Assembly: GCA_003344405.1 (NCBI GenBank)
Contig: NOWV01000120.1
Coordinates: forward strand, 124,001-188,000
DNA: 64,000 bases
From: Trichoplax sp. H2
Taxonomy: Eukaryota > Placozoa > Uniplacotomia > Trichoplacea
Direction: 5' to 3'
The notes below the pieces were generated by a model. The model saw nothing but the letters and a program-made list of their open reading frames with translations, was not told where the DNA came from and searched no databases. The position numbers were made by a program, and so were the translations under genes. Shown one piece after another: positions 42,301-52,112 of this stretch. Position 1 is the stretch's first letter; each line of letters opens with the position of its first letter.

Positions 42301-43001
42301 TAAAGAGAGGGTATATTGCATTTTCATCGAAGTTATTGAAGTTGAATTGGTTTTTCATTTGTGAAGGATATCTTGGATGGTTTTATTATATATGGATTAC
42401 ATCTGGATGGAGCTCACTGGGATGAAGATTTTTTATCTTTACGTGATCCCAAAATAGAACAAAAGCATAGTATGATGCCATCCATCACATGCAAAGCTGT
42501 AGAGGTAAGATTATGAATGGAATCATTACTGAAATTCATGTACTCATCGTTCTAAGAAGTTACTACATGATGAAGTTGCTCCTTGTCAATGCAATAAAAA
42601 GTCAATATTTCAGTAGAGACCGTTGCTTAGATTGAGCACTGCCGTTCATGTAAATTACTAGCGATTATTGCTAATTTGCAATACCAAGAGTCGCAGCCCA
42701 CTTGGGTCTTCACTAATGTAGATGCTTTAATGTCGTTTACATTGCAGTATTTTCGTAAGCTTTTGTTTTCAAAATATAAATTCTCGCGACTGTTTTCTTA
42801 CAGATATCTCGAATTAAAGAAGAGAAATCAGGTCGTTATTTTTATGAGTGTCCAGTATACATTACACCCTCAAGAGCTGGTAGCCTTTCCTCAACTGGAT
42901 TGTCGAATAATTTTGTTACTTCCATAAATTTACCAAGTGATCACCCACCAGAGCATTGGGTACTACGAGGTGTTGCGCTGCTATGCCAACCTGAGGATTA
43001 G
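12178..43001 (+). CDS. DNAH6-like: Axonemal dynein heavy chain, inner-arm DNAH6/DNAH14-like, complete gene
   Basis: ATP-driven microtubule motor of the ciliary axoneme. The gene has about 75-80 exons and I estimate a product of roughly 4,300-4,500 residues, normal for the family. The chosen ATG (12178) opens an exon that joins in phase to 12451-12594, 13557-13695 and 14036-14361 ([26 protein letters not shown]). The tail, linker, AAA1-6, stalk and C-terminal domain appear in order and have separate entries. The last exon (about 42805-43001) gives [18 protein letters not shown] and [16 protein letters not shown] before TAG. Diagnostic strings are [17 protein letters not shown] (AAA2), [44 protein letters not shown] and [14 protein letters not shown]. 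From memory these fit the DNAH6/DNAH14 group best, but sequence is divergent and the subfamily needs a tree. Oddities are long insertions rich in Ser and basic or acidic residues. No frameshift or in-frame stop was seen in the recognised exons, so the gene looks intact. Confidence 0.9.
16969..17290 (+). repeat. Protein repeat of about 11 residues rich in K/R-K/R-x-S motifs in the dynein tail
   Basis: Within the large tail exon the translation shows a degenerate repeat with the theme K-R-[K/S/T]-S-[V/I/L]-[E/D/Q] every 9-12 residues: GKSIEM, KRKSLE, KRSSVD, RKIHSNE, RQRTSIQ, KRSSGE, KRSSIE, PRTNVE, KRTSVE. RKSI and RKKSV follow just downstream (to about 17340). The segment is basic and predicted disordered by composition. 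It is not part of the conserved dynein fold. Confidence 0.75.
18908..23557 (+). other. Dynein linker region
   Basis: Exons between 18908 and 23557 encode the linker, the mechanical element that swings over the AAA ring. Clear signatures are the block [19 protein letters not shown] (exon about 20395-20582), [20 protein letters not shown] (21385-21499), [12 protein letters not shown] (21641-21701) and [19 protein letters not shown] (22069-22173). These match the 'LRNPALKQRHW', 'VDKSWK', 'LDxIQKCLE' and 'RFYFLSNDELLEILS' landmarks of dynein linkers. Exons are 60-300 bp. The intron between about 22550 and 23300 is the longest here and shows nothing recognisable. Confidence 0.85.
23650..25530 (+). 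other. Dynein AAA1, the main ATPase site
   Basis: Exons 23650-23881, 24124-24180, 24363-24508, 24653-24719, 24834-25020, 25123-25197 and 25358-25530 form AAA1. Walker A is GPAGTGKTE (about 23833). The Walker B region is [20 protein letters not shown] (about 24405). [23 protein letters not shown] and [14 protein letters not shown] follow. All nucleotide-binding residues look canonical, so the main hydrolytic site should be active. Confidence 0.9.
25669..27225 (+). other. Dynein AAA2 with acidic insertion
   Basis: Walker A is GPTGGGKS (about 25778). After [20 protein letters not shown] the normal short link to [19 protein letters not shown] is replaced by a long acidic, low-complexity stretch spread over two exons (to about 26471 and 26539-26767), including [20 protein letters not shown]. 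The conserved [20 protein letters not shown] resumes in the exon starting at 27073. Confidence 0.85.
26842..27085. repeat. Three-copy tandem repeat covering an intron end and the start of the next exon
   Basis: Units of 73-90 bp start at about 26842, 26925 and 26998, each opening with AAACGATTTT. The first and third contain a copy of ATTAGGTGATGGAATGA. The third copy is the real splice acceptor (exon starts 27073); the first copy (AG at 26910-26911) is a decoy. The middle unit has lost the AG. Confidence 0.8.
27343..30616 (+). other. Dynein AAA3 region
   Basis: A long exon (27343-28206) carries a Ser/Tyr-rich insertion (around 27520-27690), then [16 protein letters not shown]. Walker [13 protein letters not shown] is at about 28785 and Walker [16 protein letters not shown] at about 29305-29350. 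[20 protein letters not shown] and [18 protein letters not shown] (joined across an intron at 29904/30050) follow, with exons at 30050-30220 and 30445-30612. The Walker motifs differ mildly from the usual forms but keep the Gly, Lys and Asp residues. Confidence 0.85.
30234..30296. repeat. Direct duplication of about 32 bp in a dynein intron
   Basis: Two nearly identical adjacent copies of TTTTTACCAT(T/A)ACAATTGCATCATCGTTTGA. They are intronic, with no coding role seen. The high identity implies a recent duplication. Confidence 0.85.
30728..31385. repeat. Minisatellite of about eight 78-91 bp units in a dynein intron
   Basis: The core GCTAAACTTTTCTCTTGTCAC followed by TAATAATTG...GGAAAATCAAA..TAG.TTTTAACGAGTGTAA recurs at about 30728, 30811, 30902, 30983, 31061, 31142, 31226 and 31306, spacing 78-91 bp. 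It fills most of the intron before the AAA4 exon at 31376 and ends right at the acceptor. Confidence 0.85.
31376..32605 (+). other. Dynein AAA4
   Basis: After the intronic minisatellite, the exon at 31376-31431 reads [18 protein letters not shown] and continues into [20 protein letters not shown] (Walker A, exon from 31514). [20 protein letters not shown] is the Walker B region, with K-D-E replacing the usual T-D-x form. The exon from 32331 gives [20 protein letters not shown] and [18 protein letters not shown], a very recognisable dynein block. Confidence 0.85.
32701..34243 (+). other. Dynein stalk and microtubule-binding domain
   Basis: Exons near 32701, 32967, 33163 and 33394 make the outgoing coiled coil ([20 protein letters not shown] and [20 protein letters not shown]). 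The microtubule-binding domain follows, with [20 protein letters not shown] and [15 protein letters not shown]. The return helix is in the exon ending at about 34243 ([20 protein letters not shown]). Heptad patterning and the IxxYxNPPxxV landmark are clear. Confidence 0.9.
35681..35866. repeat. Tandem duplication of about 70 bp in a dynein intron
   Basis: A copy at about 35681-35750 and one at about 35793-35866 share GCAATGATGATG.T.TA.CCAAGTT.TTAAT, GTAATAA-like and TATAG/GTAG-GAATTACAATGTA blocks with scattered changes. The sequence is intronic, just upstream of the exon starting near 35910. Confidence 0.6.
36449..36960. repeat. Tandem duplication of about 260 bp in a dynein intron
   Basis: Copy one, about 36449-36710, and copy two, about 36711-36960, both run from AAT(A/G)TTGCATGCTCTTAG through CTATAATTA.A.TTTGAT and GAATTGGGTAGATTTTTT to TTTTAAGTCGCA and AATC(A)TAGAAATCC. 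The copies differ by many substitutions and short indels. They lie in the intron of about 980 bp between exons at 36273 and 37254. Confidence 0.85.
39081..43001 (+). other. Dynein C-terminal region
   Basis: Exons give [106 protein letters not shown] and [19 protein letters not shown], ending in the short C-terminal domain typical of axonemal chains. A Ser-rich insertion interrupts it at about 41500-41790. Confidence 0.9.
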
Positions 43002-44285
43002 CACCTCTTATGATGTTATAATAAAGTTACTACTCTTTCTAAAGAGCTAAGAGAAACTTGTAAAATGATACTTCAATGTTTAAATTTCGATATTAAATGA
43101 AGACTTTTATTATTATAATCAGTGTAAATTCAAAACACGATCTTCATTGCATAGAAATTATCCAAACGACTGTGTTTTAGGTAGATGAGTGTTATTAGTG
43201 TATTTATTCATCTCCGCTTTAATGCATCACCTTACGCCGTAAATTAAGCTTTCGTGAGATCAACAGTTTGAAGTGTTGGAGACCACTACATTTATGATTA
43301 CGAATCCTATGCTAATGAGCATAAAAAATATTTATTACCATAAATCTATTTCAATCTCCAAGTACAGTACACGATAGTCTGTACACATAACCCCGTAAAA
43401 TAGAATAGAGATGATTATTTTTACAAGATGTTAATATCTACTGTATGAAGATTGATATTTGCTTTGCTCATTCAGCAATCCATTGTAAGATATTTTAACG
43501 TTCCATAACAACATTTACGTGAGAATTTTAAAGCGAAATAAAAGCTATTTTGTATTCTATATGTTATTCAAAATACAGAAAAGAATACGTAAATCTTAAA
43601 GCAATTGAGGACTTATAGCATTCAGGTTTCATTGCCATAATAATTAATCGTTGTCATTGGAAAATGATTTTGTCTGTCAGGGTTAAGAATCGGATATAAT
43701 CAAGCTATCTTGCTAGACATTTTAGATCACCGTATACAATTATTACCAGCAAACTTAAGCCATTTTGCGTTTTATAGCTATGATGAAATGACGATAAGCG
43801 CATTAATGGCAGTATTAAACAGTAGTACTCTGAAATACGAGATAAACGCATAGTTGTAATATGTAACTTTTTTTACACGTTAGGCTTTACTGTTCAATCA
43901 TTATGATAGAGGACTAAGATACGGTAATTGAGTCAAGTCAATACATTTAAATAAATTTTCTGCCAGGTTAAACTAGCACTAAGCTACAGCCAATAAATGA
44001 ATCGTTACTTCATGTACTATTAAGTAGGCCTAGGTCAACTGAACGTTTATATATCTAACTACAGCACCAAAGTATAGTAAATTTAATAAATTGATCAGAA
44101 GGGAATGTACGTAGTGCGTCTCATTATTTAAATTACAATTATTAAAGACTAGGATTGATCATATAAAATTTTAAGGCGAGCTATTTCCAAGAAGCAATCG
44201 AGAGCTAAAGATCTTTACACAATTTTAGTTTAGATTTGATTCTATGCAACACTGTGATGATAAAACGATGCACTAAATTCTCGGC
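43002..44285. other. Intergenic region between convergent dynein and TMEM87 genes
   Basis: About 1.3 kb expected to hold the 3' UTRs of both genes. It is AT-rich with no convincing ORF or structured RNA. Apart from the two AATAAA signals near its left side I see nothing specific. Confidence 0.6.
43020..43025 (+). terminator. Candidate poly(A) signal of the dynein gene
   Basis: AATAAA begins 19 bases after the TAG stop, which is unusually close. A second AATAAA at about 43537-43542 is an alternative that would give a 3' UTR of ordinary length. Confidence 0.4.
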
Positions 44286-47200
44286 TTATTCCATTTTTGA
44301 CATTTCAAATTTTGTCGTCATGATTTCCTAAGCGAAGAATAAATTAAAAAGTTATTGGCCATATCGTAGCAATTAAACATAAATAAGACTAAGGCGATTT
44401 TAATGCATTCAGTAACCTCATCCGAGTCTAGTAAACTTGGCAGCCCACTATAAAATTAATTAATAAAATTTTGTCGATATTAAAATAATAGTAACAAAAG
44501 TCAATCACGTACAACGAAATGAAATTTTAAACTTACGCATCTCCAACGGAAGTTGGTATATTTTGCTCGACCCACTTCAAATCGTCCTCCTATGAAAATA
44601 GTATTTAAATTTCAGTACATATTCGAACATATCATGCAATTGCGCGTATCGATTTAGGCATACAGCTCTAGAAACAGTACGCGACGTGGACGAATTATTC
44701 ACTGATCGCATTTTCATTCCATCTATTTAAATTAAATAGAAAAAGTTACGTAAGGTTTTATTCTATTACTAGAGTATATATACATATACACAGTAATTAA
44801 TGAAAAAGAGCAATACAAACCGAAAGCTTCTGATAAAGCAGTTCCGGCCTCATCATCTTCGTCGAGATCGGTCAGAGGAGAAAATGCATATCTAAAAGAG
44901 TTCATTCACATGGATACTAGTCAGTTAATACCTCAGAAATTTGATGTAGCATTCAAGTCTATAGATGACTTTTATGTGTTAATAATATTCATTTAATTCT
45001 ATATCTTACACAAAAAAGAGTAACGGTTTAACAATTTCTAACAATTACCTTGAATTATTTTGCGTTGGTCGCCATAAGACCATAATCACTAATAAGATAC
45101 AAGAAAACAGAACATGCCAGAAAGCTTCATCTAACCATAAATCTCTCCAATCCTGCAGAAATCCTTAGTATTAGTAAAATAGTGAAGAGATAATATACTA
45201 CATCAAGTTGATGCAGTCTATTGTTTAGCTGTAGTTGTTCTGACTACACAAATTACCTTAATACAGTTACCAACTTGATGGGTTTTTATCGACCACACCA
45301 TGAAAATAACCGATACTGCAGGGTGGTAAGATTAATGTTTGTTGCATTAACGTATTATATTGTATACAGATATTCATATTAGCAGTTTAATATTGAGAAA
45401 ACATTAATTTCGTAAATATCGATACCTAGTACAGAAAATATCAAGGTATTAGTAAAGTGTCTGTAGAGGGTCAGCTTTATTTGATTTCTTCGCAACCGTA
45501 GAGTTCTTGTTGTCTTCACTAAGGACATAAATACTTACAGAATATTAAGGCATTAACAAATTATGACAAAATACTGGTTTAGTAGATACATTTTATAGTA
45601 CATCACGCTAACAACAGAATAAAAAGGATATCCACCAGCATATGCCAGCATCAACTAGAGCTAAGGGGAGGCTTGCAAACAATATCTTTTGGGTTGCTTC
45701 ACCTTTAGTCTGTATTATAAGATCGATAATAGGAGTCACATACATAGGTAATCTTCATTGAACGCTATTCAAGCAACACGGAGATTTTGTACTGTATAGA
45801 CAAGAATACAAACTTGTACTACACGCATCATGCTTTCTATCATGCTTAGAACGAAGTAAAGGCCGCCAACACCCAACACCCGATTCAACATTGGTCCTAA
45901 GCGTGGTCTAATAAATACGAAATATTTAGATAAAAGTGATTTGAAAGTATTGAAATATATCAGCAGCAAATTGAAACCAACTTTACGATTCCATAACCAA
46001 GACTGACGATGATAACCAACATTCTGGCTATTGTTCGCTTCATGCATGAGATAAGTTCAGCAAAAACCAATAGAGATTGATCTACCAATGCGAAAAGCAT
46101 ATGTGTAGTAAACGGTTACTCATTTTTAGCTAGTAGCTGTAAACATCTGCCGAAAACAGCAAGAAAATACACGTAAGTTAATCATACTAACTTGCTTGAC
46201 CAGATCCATTAGTAAAATTGTAAACAGAGTAGAAAACGGCTTTTTCAACCATACCTACATTAAGAATCACATCACACATTAAAGATTACATGAATTTGAA
46301 TGTATACCTTAAGTGTAATAGTACATTAGAAAAGGTAATCTATTTTTAATACCGAAAGCAATGACTCCACCAATCCAGAACTAATAGCGTAATACAAGAA
46401 AAAATGTCGTACCATTAAATATTAGTATTGATTAAATAAATATGTAGTTGCAAAATTGTAAAATTATATGACGCAACCATACTTGTATTCTTAGTAGATC
46501 TCTCCACTGACACGCGCACAGAATCAACCAGACGAAGCAATAAATACTATATATACTACACATAACCGCGTAGAACTGTGCCAGTAAAAATGAAACGTAA
46601 ATAATTATACGACTATGAAACAATTAAGAACCAAAACTAAGCATTGAGAACAAATTAATTTGAACAGCTACCGGCAGTAATGGGTATTCAGCCGAACTTA
46701 GATATCCAGTAGGATTTTTGGTAGATAGTTTCACTGTAACGTACATAAGAAGAATGGCTCAATTTTTAATAAATTATGTCTTAATGAATTAGCTAACTAT
46801 AGCTAAAAATACGTGCATACAAGTACAATTTTCCTATATAGCTACAGTTCGTATAATAATTCGACGAAAGATTCAGTAACTGTGTAAAGAGTGACGTCAT
46901 AACATAATTACAGTATCTCGGTCTTGATTTAGATATTGTATTATGGTATTTTAATAAAATTAAAAATTTGCTTCTCGTGAATATACATTACCTCCTACAT
47001 TAAAAGTAACATTCGAATTAGGGACAGGCTTGGATATTGCGCTTACAAATGGCGTAATTTCAATTACCACTATATAAACGCTTTCGTTGATTGTTTTCGC
47101 TACTTGGAAACTTGCCTTTTCAAAGTATAAAAAAGTATATTTTCAACTTCTCACAGTAACTAAGTACTCGTAAACGTATAATTTAGAGATAAAACGAAAT

Positions 47201-50200
47201 AGTTTAATGAAAAGAAACTAACTTTATAGTATAAATCCTATTAAGGAACTGAGTCAAAACATAGTAGAGTTAATTATTACCGATTTATTGTCATCAGTAG
47301 ATGTTACCTTAGTTGGTTCAGCTGGATTGCTATCATTGGTATTCGTACGTTCGTTATTAACAGCTCGAGCAGATCTACTTCCGTTATTAGTTGTCGGCGT
47401 TGTACTGTCATTTTTACCATCCACTGTAGCATGCGTTGCGGGCGGAGCAATCTATCATGATATTAAATATGAATAGATAAAATAACGAGTTAGTCAAATT
47501 GTGTAGCTCATAAACGAAAAAGTACTAAACGTGTTCAAGAGTTATCATTGAGGTATTACAATGGTCCTATCAGCACTGAATAGATTAACTTACTGTAGGC
47601 GCTTTGCTGAGTGCATGGTTCTACAAAAGTAATTGATTTTAAAATTAATACTCTAAAATTAAGACAAACCATATTACAAATAATTACAAAGAAAGCTACG
47701 TACGGTTAGTGAGATATCATCTTTACACTTGTGTACTTCAGAGGCATGGATTCTTGGATTCAAAGGTACATTTCCCATTAATCGCTTAACATCCATTTGC
47801 TGTAGAGAAATAAAGATTTATTTAGAATTATACCGATAAAAACAATTTAGTGTATGCAACGGGTAAAATTTTTATTTCTCTAAATGAAAGATATCATCCT
47901 AATTAATGCACAAGTTATTATAATTATATGTTAAATAAAAAGTATAGAATTACTACAACAAAATAAATATGGATACTGTCATGATTGGGCTCTATAATAA
48001 TATAGTTCTCGGTATATTAGACTCAAATACAGCACTATTACAACACATTTAATCGCAAGTTAAGTACTTGTTTTATAGATATACGCGTAATAATAAATTT
48101 ACTATTTTAGTTACAAAAAATACATGGAAATATTTTACGCGAAATAATACCATAAGTAGATATCCCTATAGAATTTAATGCTAGCGTAATTGCAATATCC
48201 AAGTGCGGGGGCATTCTAAATTCTATTCAATATCAGATACGCTATAAATGTTTAACATTGAACTGAAAGTAACTTTCACTGGCGTTTACACTGCATGGCC
48301 ATGATAATTGCTTTAACGGTTGATATTGCTTTCACTTTATTTTACAAATTTGAGCTCAAACACTTAATTGATCATATATATTACTGCATCATAATAAGTA
48401 ATGGTCTAATACAGAAAATCCTTTTTTACGTTATAATCTAATCTCTTAGGGTAACACATTATCGGTAAAATACATTCATATGCTCAGTTAATATTTCTTA
48501 TCAGACGTAAAATCAAATTAGATTTGCTAATAGTTACAGCGTACTTGATAGGCAGAGAATATTAATATTTGTAACGGTAACATATAATTTCCTAAAACTA
48601 TATATATGAAGTAATAAGCTTTGCAAAGAAGTTACGTATTTTAAAGTAAGCATTAGTAGCGATCAACAATTTTAAACTTTCACAAAAATGTACAACATAA
48701 GTCTGATTAGAGTGAAAATATCGACTTCTCAGCTAGGTAAAATAAAGATAAAAGGATCACACCATTTTCTTTGAATGCAGACATAAAGTAGACAATATAA
48801 CTGCAGTTGTATGCTAGTATGATTTAATGATTTACCGATTGTACTCCTTGCATATCATTGAGACATGAACGTTCTAGTAAAGACCATGAAAACCGGAGTT
48901 TTGCTTCTGAAGGTGTCGATTTGCAATCAGTGACTATAAAGATAGATATTGCCGTTTCTGATTACCAGCATTCATCATCTTAAATTAATTTAATATTAAC
49001 AATAACATAGCAATGACGAAAGTAAAAGTGCTTATTAATGTTATCCAGTTCGATTTTGTACTTTATTCTATTTTTGAATCAATTAGGGTCAATATGATAC
49101 TATTACTGCGTAAGATGATGGTGTATTGAGTATTCGTACCCAGAGTTAATGGAGTCAAATCAGATAAAGATTATTAGTTAGAAGTAATACCACTGTATAT
49201 TACGGTTGCAACAATGTTACAAAGTTTCAGGATACGACATAGGCAATCTGTATGTTTCTATTTCTTATTTTATTCAGACGCCACTATACTAAGATGTAGA
49301 TTTTAAAAGTGAGAAGTGGTGAAAATAAATTTAAAACGGGTAAAATCAATCCAAGAGTTTAAAGTGTGACGATAATGCTGTATTTACACTTTATGGTATC
49401 ACAAAGTTAAAGAAGATGAATATATCTTTCTTCTTTCTTCAAGTTAAGGTATTATAATATTATATTGACAGTATAATGTACATATCGTAATTGGAATAAG
49501 GTATAAACGTGACAAGCATTTAACGTGGAAAGGAAGAATGGTGTACAATATACGATAATAGAAGTTTGAAATTTTCTCTTTCCTTTCAATACTATGTTGT
49601 ATTGATATCTTTCTATTAAGAGATCGACTATATCGTGTACATACTTTTATAATGTAGACGAAGTTAAAGAATAAGTCTCGTATGGTATAGTAGTTTTTAG
49701 TTTTTAGTTTTTAATACTTTTTCATTTCTTTTTCAATACATTATTATATTAATCTATTTCAAATTTCCTATCAGGAGATAGGTAGCTTTCATGCTCTACT
49801 TTTAGTAAGATAAAATCTTTTGTAGGGCTTTCAAGTAAGTCGTGATAGTATGTTTAACAATTATAACATTACAAAGGCAAAGAATTTGATACACTCGTTG
49901 TAAATCTTCTCTTTTTCTCTTTCAATATTATATTATCGTCATGCCATTTACTTTGAGATAGAAAACTACTTGACAGAATTGACCTTTATTGGGGAGACGG
50001 TATAAAGTCATAACTGAAGAAGATATCTTATATTTATCCATCTATCAATATTAATATCTTATCCATACGAATATTGCAGTATGTGTGTAAAAATTATGAT
50101 TATAATTATAGACGATTTTGTCATAAGTACTATTACAGGTTAAAATTTCGACCAGTTTAAAATGGAAAGTTATAGAATAGAATAATAAACGTCATCAAGT

Positions 50201-51469
50201 TCTATATTATAGGAAATATCTTAATATCCAATTTTGATATAATTAATACAATATTAATTAGGATCAAAATAATTGATAATATTGAGGAAAAACTACATAG
50301 CACATTTTTAGGTAACTTACTATGAATACTAATGGAAGCATTGGCATATAACGATTTCTGCTGGATGAGGATATTCTTAGCCTAGAATTGAAAACAATGC
50401 AATTAACCAGGATTAGTGGATAATTACGCATATTCCCTTAGATTATCCACCTTGATGTCAATCTACATGAGTCTATTCCTTGATTGACGATTGAAAAGTA
50501 GTGAATTCGCGTCAAACGTATCGAGCGAGCCAGTACTCGTAATTTATTATTACATCATTAACATGGCAATGATAGAGATAGCTCTATTGCCATGTCTGAG
50601 ATGTCAAAATGTGGTTATTATTATTATTATTACATGTTACAGTATCCTCGGAGAAAATTTAGCCTAAAAAAATTTCGACTAATATAGGTATAGCGAAAGT
50701 AGTTCAAAATGGACATATCCCATTCTACAGTATTTGAAGCGGGTAGAACATGATGACACGCACTAATTCATCCTGAATATATATTCAAGGCTACAACATA
50801 GAATTGTTCCTGTGGTCATTCTCTCTCTATTCTATTTTTACAGTTGTTATCCAAGTCCATTCTTACTATGACGCAAGTTAACTACTGTATAAATGTCGAA
50901 CGAAGATTCTTGACTAGGTTGTAGAAAGGAGAGCGAGCAAGTGCAGCAATAATTCTATATAAATGAGACAGTTTTAGTGATATTAATAAAAATCATTGGC
51001 TTAGTTAATAGTTTTTGGAGTCTAATTTGTCCTACAATAGTGATAGCAATTTAATCTAGAATAGGTCATCATTAATTAGTTCAAGTGGAAAAGTCGTAGT
51101 GAAGTAGAATGGCGGCGTAAATATTGTTTGGCTAAGCGATGATGGCCATTTATTATGACAAGCCCCAAACAATAGAACTGAAACTATACTGTAGTCTATA
51201 TGCTTGATCGAAGCCCCTTTGCGTAGTCCGTTATCCTATGTAATGCTGATGCTTATGATTCAGTCAGCTAGCCATCAGTAAGATTAAAGACGTCAAATAA
51301 AAGCTCTACTCTATCGTTATCATGAATTCTACTCATAGTTTCATTAAGATACAACCTGATTAATCTTTAAATTAAAGATTCCTCGTTCTGGTAAAGCTAG
51401 ACAAGGTATTAAAAACGATGCTAAAATCATCCATTTCACCATGCTTAAGCTGCGCCATATGTAAGCCAT
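44286..51469 (-). CDS. TMEM87: TMEM87A/B homologue, seven-TM GOLD-domain membrane protein
   Basis: TMEM87 proteins are Golgi/plasma-membrane seven-TM proteins linked to protein trafficking and cation conductance. The ATG at 51469 (context CAAGATGG) starts a signal peptide, [21 protein letters not shown] luminal exon at about 48845-48960 gives [20 protein letters not shown], and a Thr/Ser/Asn-rich luminal piece is at about 47284-47430. The membrane core includes [20 protein letters not shown] (about 46640-46735), [94 protein letters not shown] and [20 protein letters not shown] (about 45062-45178). The tail has [35 protein letters not shown] (44537-44590), a 31-nt exon encoding [10 protein letters not shown] (44417-44447), and [13 protein letters not shown] before the TAA at 44286-44288. 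All blocks align to vertebrate TMEM87 from memory. Some luminal exons remain unplaced. Confidence 0.88.
50561..50595. repeat. Inverted repeat (hairpin) in a TMEM87 intron
   Basis: ACATGGCAAT at 50561 pairs with ATTGCCATGT ending at 50595, with an inner AGAG/CTCT pair, giving a stem of about 14 bp around a small bulge and loop. It is short for a miRNA precursor. A (TTA)n tract follows at about 50619-50633. Confidence 0.6.
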
Positions 51470-52112
51470 CTTGGATGCGGTTCACCTCTGTCTTCACCGT
51501 CACAATCAAAACGGATTGAGGTGCTTGCAGGAGGTTTGCGTATACGCATGCGTATAGGATGAGATCATCCCATCATTGACGTCAACGTGGACGACCAATG
51601 AAAACAAAGGAATTCAATTTAAAAAAATAAAAATACTGTTTATTACTCTACTAGAGTAAGTGTTCTGTCGTGTTCTTAAGATCGGAAGGATTAGAAATTT
51701 TGTCGTTTTCATCTTGATCATTTTAATTGTGATATCGAATTTCAAGTGCTGGTTTTGGCTTTAGCATTCAAGTAATAGTTGCTCGTTTGCCAAAAACGAT
51801 TTTCATTTTTGTGTACTGTACACTGTACACTGTACAGGATAGTAGTGTAATCCCTGTTAGAACCGGAAATCTTACTGTACACTGTACTGTACACTGTACT
51901 GGACTGGAACTCGGTAACGGTCATTCAATTCAAATTTCTAGCTGACTTGATCGTTATAAACATTCGCATACTACAGTATATTGGAAGAATTTGCAGTAGG
52001 AATAACTATAATTGATATAGTCAGCTCAGACTGGATTAAATTCAACATTGTAAACATACGTCTTCTGTGTGCAAGCTGTAAATTTCAGCATTCTTGAAGT
52101 TCAGGAATCAAA
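51470..52112. promoter_or_regulatory. Short divergent promoter region, TMEM87 (minus) / NUSAP1 (plus)
   Basis: Only 643 bp separate the two start codons. The TMEM87-proximal half is less AT-rich and holds a perfect 16-bp palindrome TATACGCATGCGTATA (51541-51556), a CRE-like palindrome TTGACGTCAA (51576-51585) and a CCAAT box (51595-51599). The NUSAP1-proximal half holds TGTACA repeats (separate entry). The arrangement suggests shared regulation, but no transcript evidence is available. Confidence 0.6.
51811..51902. repeat. TGTACACTGTACA palindromic repeat cluster
   Basis: Two clusters, 51811-51837 and about 51872-51902, consist of overlapping ACTGTACA/TGTACAGT units. Each unit contains the self-complementary TGTACA. 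Similar short runs occur elsewhere in the window (about 10750, 10830, 15405-15425, 43365), so this is probably a common simple-sequence motif of the genome. Confidence 0.75.

Noticed and set aside
47288-47476. Plus-strand hydrophobic ORF resembling a small membrane protein
   Set aside because: It is antisense to a luminal exon of the minus-strand TMEM87 gene (Thr/Ser/Asn-rich in that frame, ending at a GT donor). The hydrophobicity is a by-product of the opposite strand.
51742-51924. Minus-strand ORF with STVYSTVYS-type text
   Set aside because: It is the translation of the TGTACA simple repeat, with no support as a protein.
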